Shown: piece by piece, positions 5,891 through 7,320 of the stretch
How positions within the stretch are numbered: position 1 is the first letter of the stretch
How the letters are laid out: the number at the start of each line of letters is the position of its first letter
Assembly (NCBI GenBank): GCA_017420605.1
Contig: JAFOIS010000035.1
Coordinates: 1-7,320, forward strand
Origin: Lachnospiraceae bacterium
GTDB lineage: Bacteria; Bacillota; Clostridia; Lachnospirales; Lachnospiraceae
Length of the DNA stretch: 7,320 bases
Reading direction: 5' to 3'
Made by a program: the position numbers and the translations under genes
The notes under the pieces: generated by a model
Told to the model about the DNA's origin: nothing
Seen by the model: the letters and a program-made list of their open reading frames with translations, nothing else
Database searches by the model: none

Positions 5891-5902
5891 ATGCTAAAAT
5901 AA
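5891..5902 (+). other. Three-codon minimal open frame with a strong ribosome site
   Basis: GGAGG (5881-5885) precedes ATG CTA AAA TAA (5891-5902) by five bases, an ideal ribosome-site arrangement leading to only Met-Leu-Lys. It lies 18 bases after the amidohydrolase stop and 37 before the MATE start. It could be a relic of a lost gene, a ribosome-capturing leader on read-through mRNA, or an accident, since the same bases also form the candidate extended -10 element. Nothing shows that it is translated usefully. Confidence 0.25.
5892..5900 (+). promoter_or_regulatory. Candidate extended -10 promoter for the MATE gene
   Basis: TG-C-TAAAAT combines the TGn extension (5892-5894) with a five-of-six match to the -10 consensus (5895-5900). 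No good -35 hexamer lies 16-18 bases upstream, which extended -10 promoters tolerate. Transcription would begin near 5907, giving a leader of about 33 bases to the ATG at 5940. This would separate the MATE gene from the transporter operon. Confidence 0.4.
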
Positions 5903-5939
5903 AAGGAACTGCAGGCAGACATATTTTGCAGGACCTGAT

Positions 5940-7320
5940 ATGAAAAAAGACCCCTTAACACCGATCCGTGACGGCAGCGACGTAACCGGCCGCGAGGCGC
6001 TCCGCATCATCACGCGCCTTTCGGTGCCGGCGATCCTCGCCATGCTGGCTTCGGTGCTCATGCAGTATATCGACGCGTCGATGGTCGGGAGCCTCGGCGC
6101 GAACGCGTCGGCCGCGATCGGCCTTGTCTCCTCGACGACCTGGCTCATCGGCTGGATCGTACAGGCGGCGGGCGTCGGCTTTACGGTGCTGATCGCCCAC
6201 GCGATCGGCGCGGGAAATGAAATAAAGGCCCGCGCGATCGTAAAGGGCGGCCTTGCGTTCGTCATGATCCTGTGCGGTTTCTTTACCGTGCTGTCGGTCG
6301 TCCTGGCGCCGCATCTGCCGCGGATCCTCGGCGGCGAGGAGGCCATTTACCGCGAGGCCTATCTTTATTTCCTCATCTGGGCGCTGTCCCTTCCGCTCAT
6401 GCAGATCCGGTTCACGGCCGGCGGCATGCTGGAGTGCAGCGGCAACATCCGGCTGCCGAGCATCCTCAATATCCTGATGTGCGTGCTGAACGTCATTTTC
6501 AATGCCGTTCTCATTTTCCCGCAGATCACGGTCCCAGGCACAGCTTTCGTGATCCCGGGCGCGGGCCTCGGCGTCGTCGGCGCGGCGCTGGCAACTACCG
6601 CGGCAAGCGCAGTGTCCGCCCTGTCCATGCTCGGCTATCTTCTTTTCGGATCGGAAGCGCTGCGTCTCCGGAAAGGGGAAAAGGAGAAAATGACCCGGAA
6701 GGAACTCGGCCGCGCGGTGAAGATCTCCCTTCCCGTCGCGTTGCAGTCGGCGGTCACCGGCGGCGCCTACGTCGCCGCGACCGGGCTTGTCGCGCCGCTC
6801 GGCTCTGTCGCGGTCGCGGCCAACTCCCTTTCCATCACGGCGGAAAGCGTCTGCTATATGCCGAGCGCCGGCATCGCGACGGCGGCGACAACGATCGTCG
6901 GCCAGAGCATTGGCGCGAAACGCCACTACCTCACCGGCCGTCTCGGCTGGACGGTCGTCTTTTTCGGCATCGCGGTGCAGACCGTCTCCGGCGCCCTGCT
7001 CTATATTTTCGCGCCGCAGATGATCGGCCTGCTCTCGCCGGTCCCGGAGATCCGCGCGCTCGGCACGCAGGTCCTCCGTCTCGAGGCGTTCGCCGAACCG
7101 CTGTACGGCGCCTCGCAGGTGGCACTCGGCGTACTTCGGGGACTCGGAGACACGTTTGTGCCAAGCATCCTCAACTTTGCCACGATGTGGCTCATCCGCC
7201 TGCCGCTCGCCGCCTTTGTCTTCATTCCGCGCAGCGGCCTGTACGGCTACTGGACGGCGATGGTCATCGAGCTTGTCTGCCGGGGGCTCATTTTCCTTTG
7301 CTATCTCCGCTTCCGGGCGC
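5940..7320 (+). CDS. MATE-family multidrug/metabolite efflux transporter, 3' end cut by window
   Basis: The frame is open for 460 codons to the right edge. MATE proteins are usually about 440-470 residues, so only the tail is missing. The sequence shows about twelve hydrophobic segments and the two-fold internal repeat of the family: MQYIDASMVGSLG (41-53) and VLIAHAIGAGNE (83-94) in the first half correspond to GGAYVAATGLVAPLG (274-288) and TIVGQSIGAKR (318-328) in the second. D44 in the first helix and P30 in SVPAI agree with the conserved start of bacterial MATE exporters, which expel cationic compounds using a sodium or proton gradient. A basic loop at about 242-261 links the halves. The ATG at 5940 has AGGA (5930-5933) six bases upstream, a modest ribosome site. 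Sixty-seven bases separate it from the amidohydrolase and a likely promoter lies between. It is visibly richer in GC-ending codons than the upstream genes, so I treat it as functionally unrelated to them. Its substrate is unknown. Confidence 0.9.
   Translation, partial: MKKDPLTPIRDGSDVTGREALRIITRLSVPAILAMLASVLMQYIDASMVGSLGANASAAIGLVSSTTWLIGWIVQAAGVGFTVLIAHAIGAGNEIKARAIVKGGLAFVMILCGFFTVLSVVLAPHLPRILGGEEAIYREAYLYFLIWALSLPLMQIRFTAGGMLECSGNIRLPSILNILMCVLNVIFNAVLIFPQITVPGTAFVIPGAGLGVVGAALATTAASAVSALSMLGYLLFGSEALRLRKGEKEKMTRKELGRAVKISLPVALQSAVTGGAYVAATGLVAPLGSVAVAANSLSITAESVCYMPSAGIATAATTIVGQSIGAKRHYLTGRLGWTVVFFGIAVQTVSGALLYIFAPQMIGLLSPVPEIRALGTQVLRLEAFAEPLYGASQVALGVLRGLGDTFVPSILNFATMWLIRLPLAAFVFIPRSGLYGYWTAMVIELVCRGLIFLCYLRFRA

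Noticed and set aside
5955..6926. 323-codon open frame on the minus strand, antisense to the MATE gene
   Set aside because: Composition is extreme (Arg/Asp/Gly/His-rich), and it is a shadow of a well-recognised membrane transporter.
1..7320. CRISPR arrays, tRNA or rRNA genes, insertion sequences, toxin-antitoxin or phage-defence genes
   Set aside because: I saw no regularly spaced repeats, no cloverleaf-like or rRNA sequence, no transposase motifs or terminal inverted repeats, and no defence-protein motifs. The window is fully occupied by a transport and metabolic locus.

Overview
The window looks like chromosomal DNA of a GC-rich member of the Bacillota, most likely a gut- or sediment-type Clostridia such as Lachnospiraceae. 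This is an inference from the strong AGGAGG-type ribosome sites, the Ser/Ala/Glu-rich lipoprotein linker, and the LplB/YtcP/LipO-type transporter. No rRNA or other taxonomic marker is present.

Layout. (1) Bases 1-807, minus strand: the N-terminal 269 residues of a membrane-anchored extracellular sensor whose output domain lies beyond the left edge. (2) Bases 808-989: a divergent control region with one candidate promoter in each direction and a pair of direct repeats exactly 20 bp apart, abutting the rightward -35 box. (3) Bases 990-4651, plus strand: two ABC permeases of the LplB and YtcP types, then a 560-residue substrate-binding lipoprotein, with no ATPase gene. (4) Bases 4652-4804: a 153-base gap unusually rich in RNA hairpins, including a terminator-like one. 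Its 3' arm can alternatively pair with the ribosome site of the next gene. (5) Bases 4805-5872: a metal-dependent amidohydrolase of unknown substrate with a complete H-x-H/K/H/H/D set. (6) Bases 5873-5939: a short gap with an extended -10 promoter candidate. (7) Bases 5940-7320: a MATE-family efflux transporter, cut by the right edge just before its expected end.

How the genes may work together (inference): the divergent sensor detects an extracellular ligand and activates the transporter operon by binding the direct repeats. The lipoprotein captures a carbohydrate-like solute, the two permeases import it using a shared MsmX-type ATPase encoded elsewhere, and the amidohydrolase acts on the solute or a product of it, for example as a lactonase or decarboxylase. 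The intercistronic hairpins would keep the binding protein abundant relative to the permeases and the enzyme. The MATE gene seems to be a separate transcription unit. The least explained elements are the structured RNA between the binding protein and the amidohydrolase, and the amidohydrolase's substrate.
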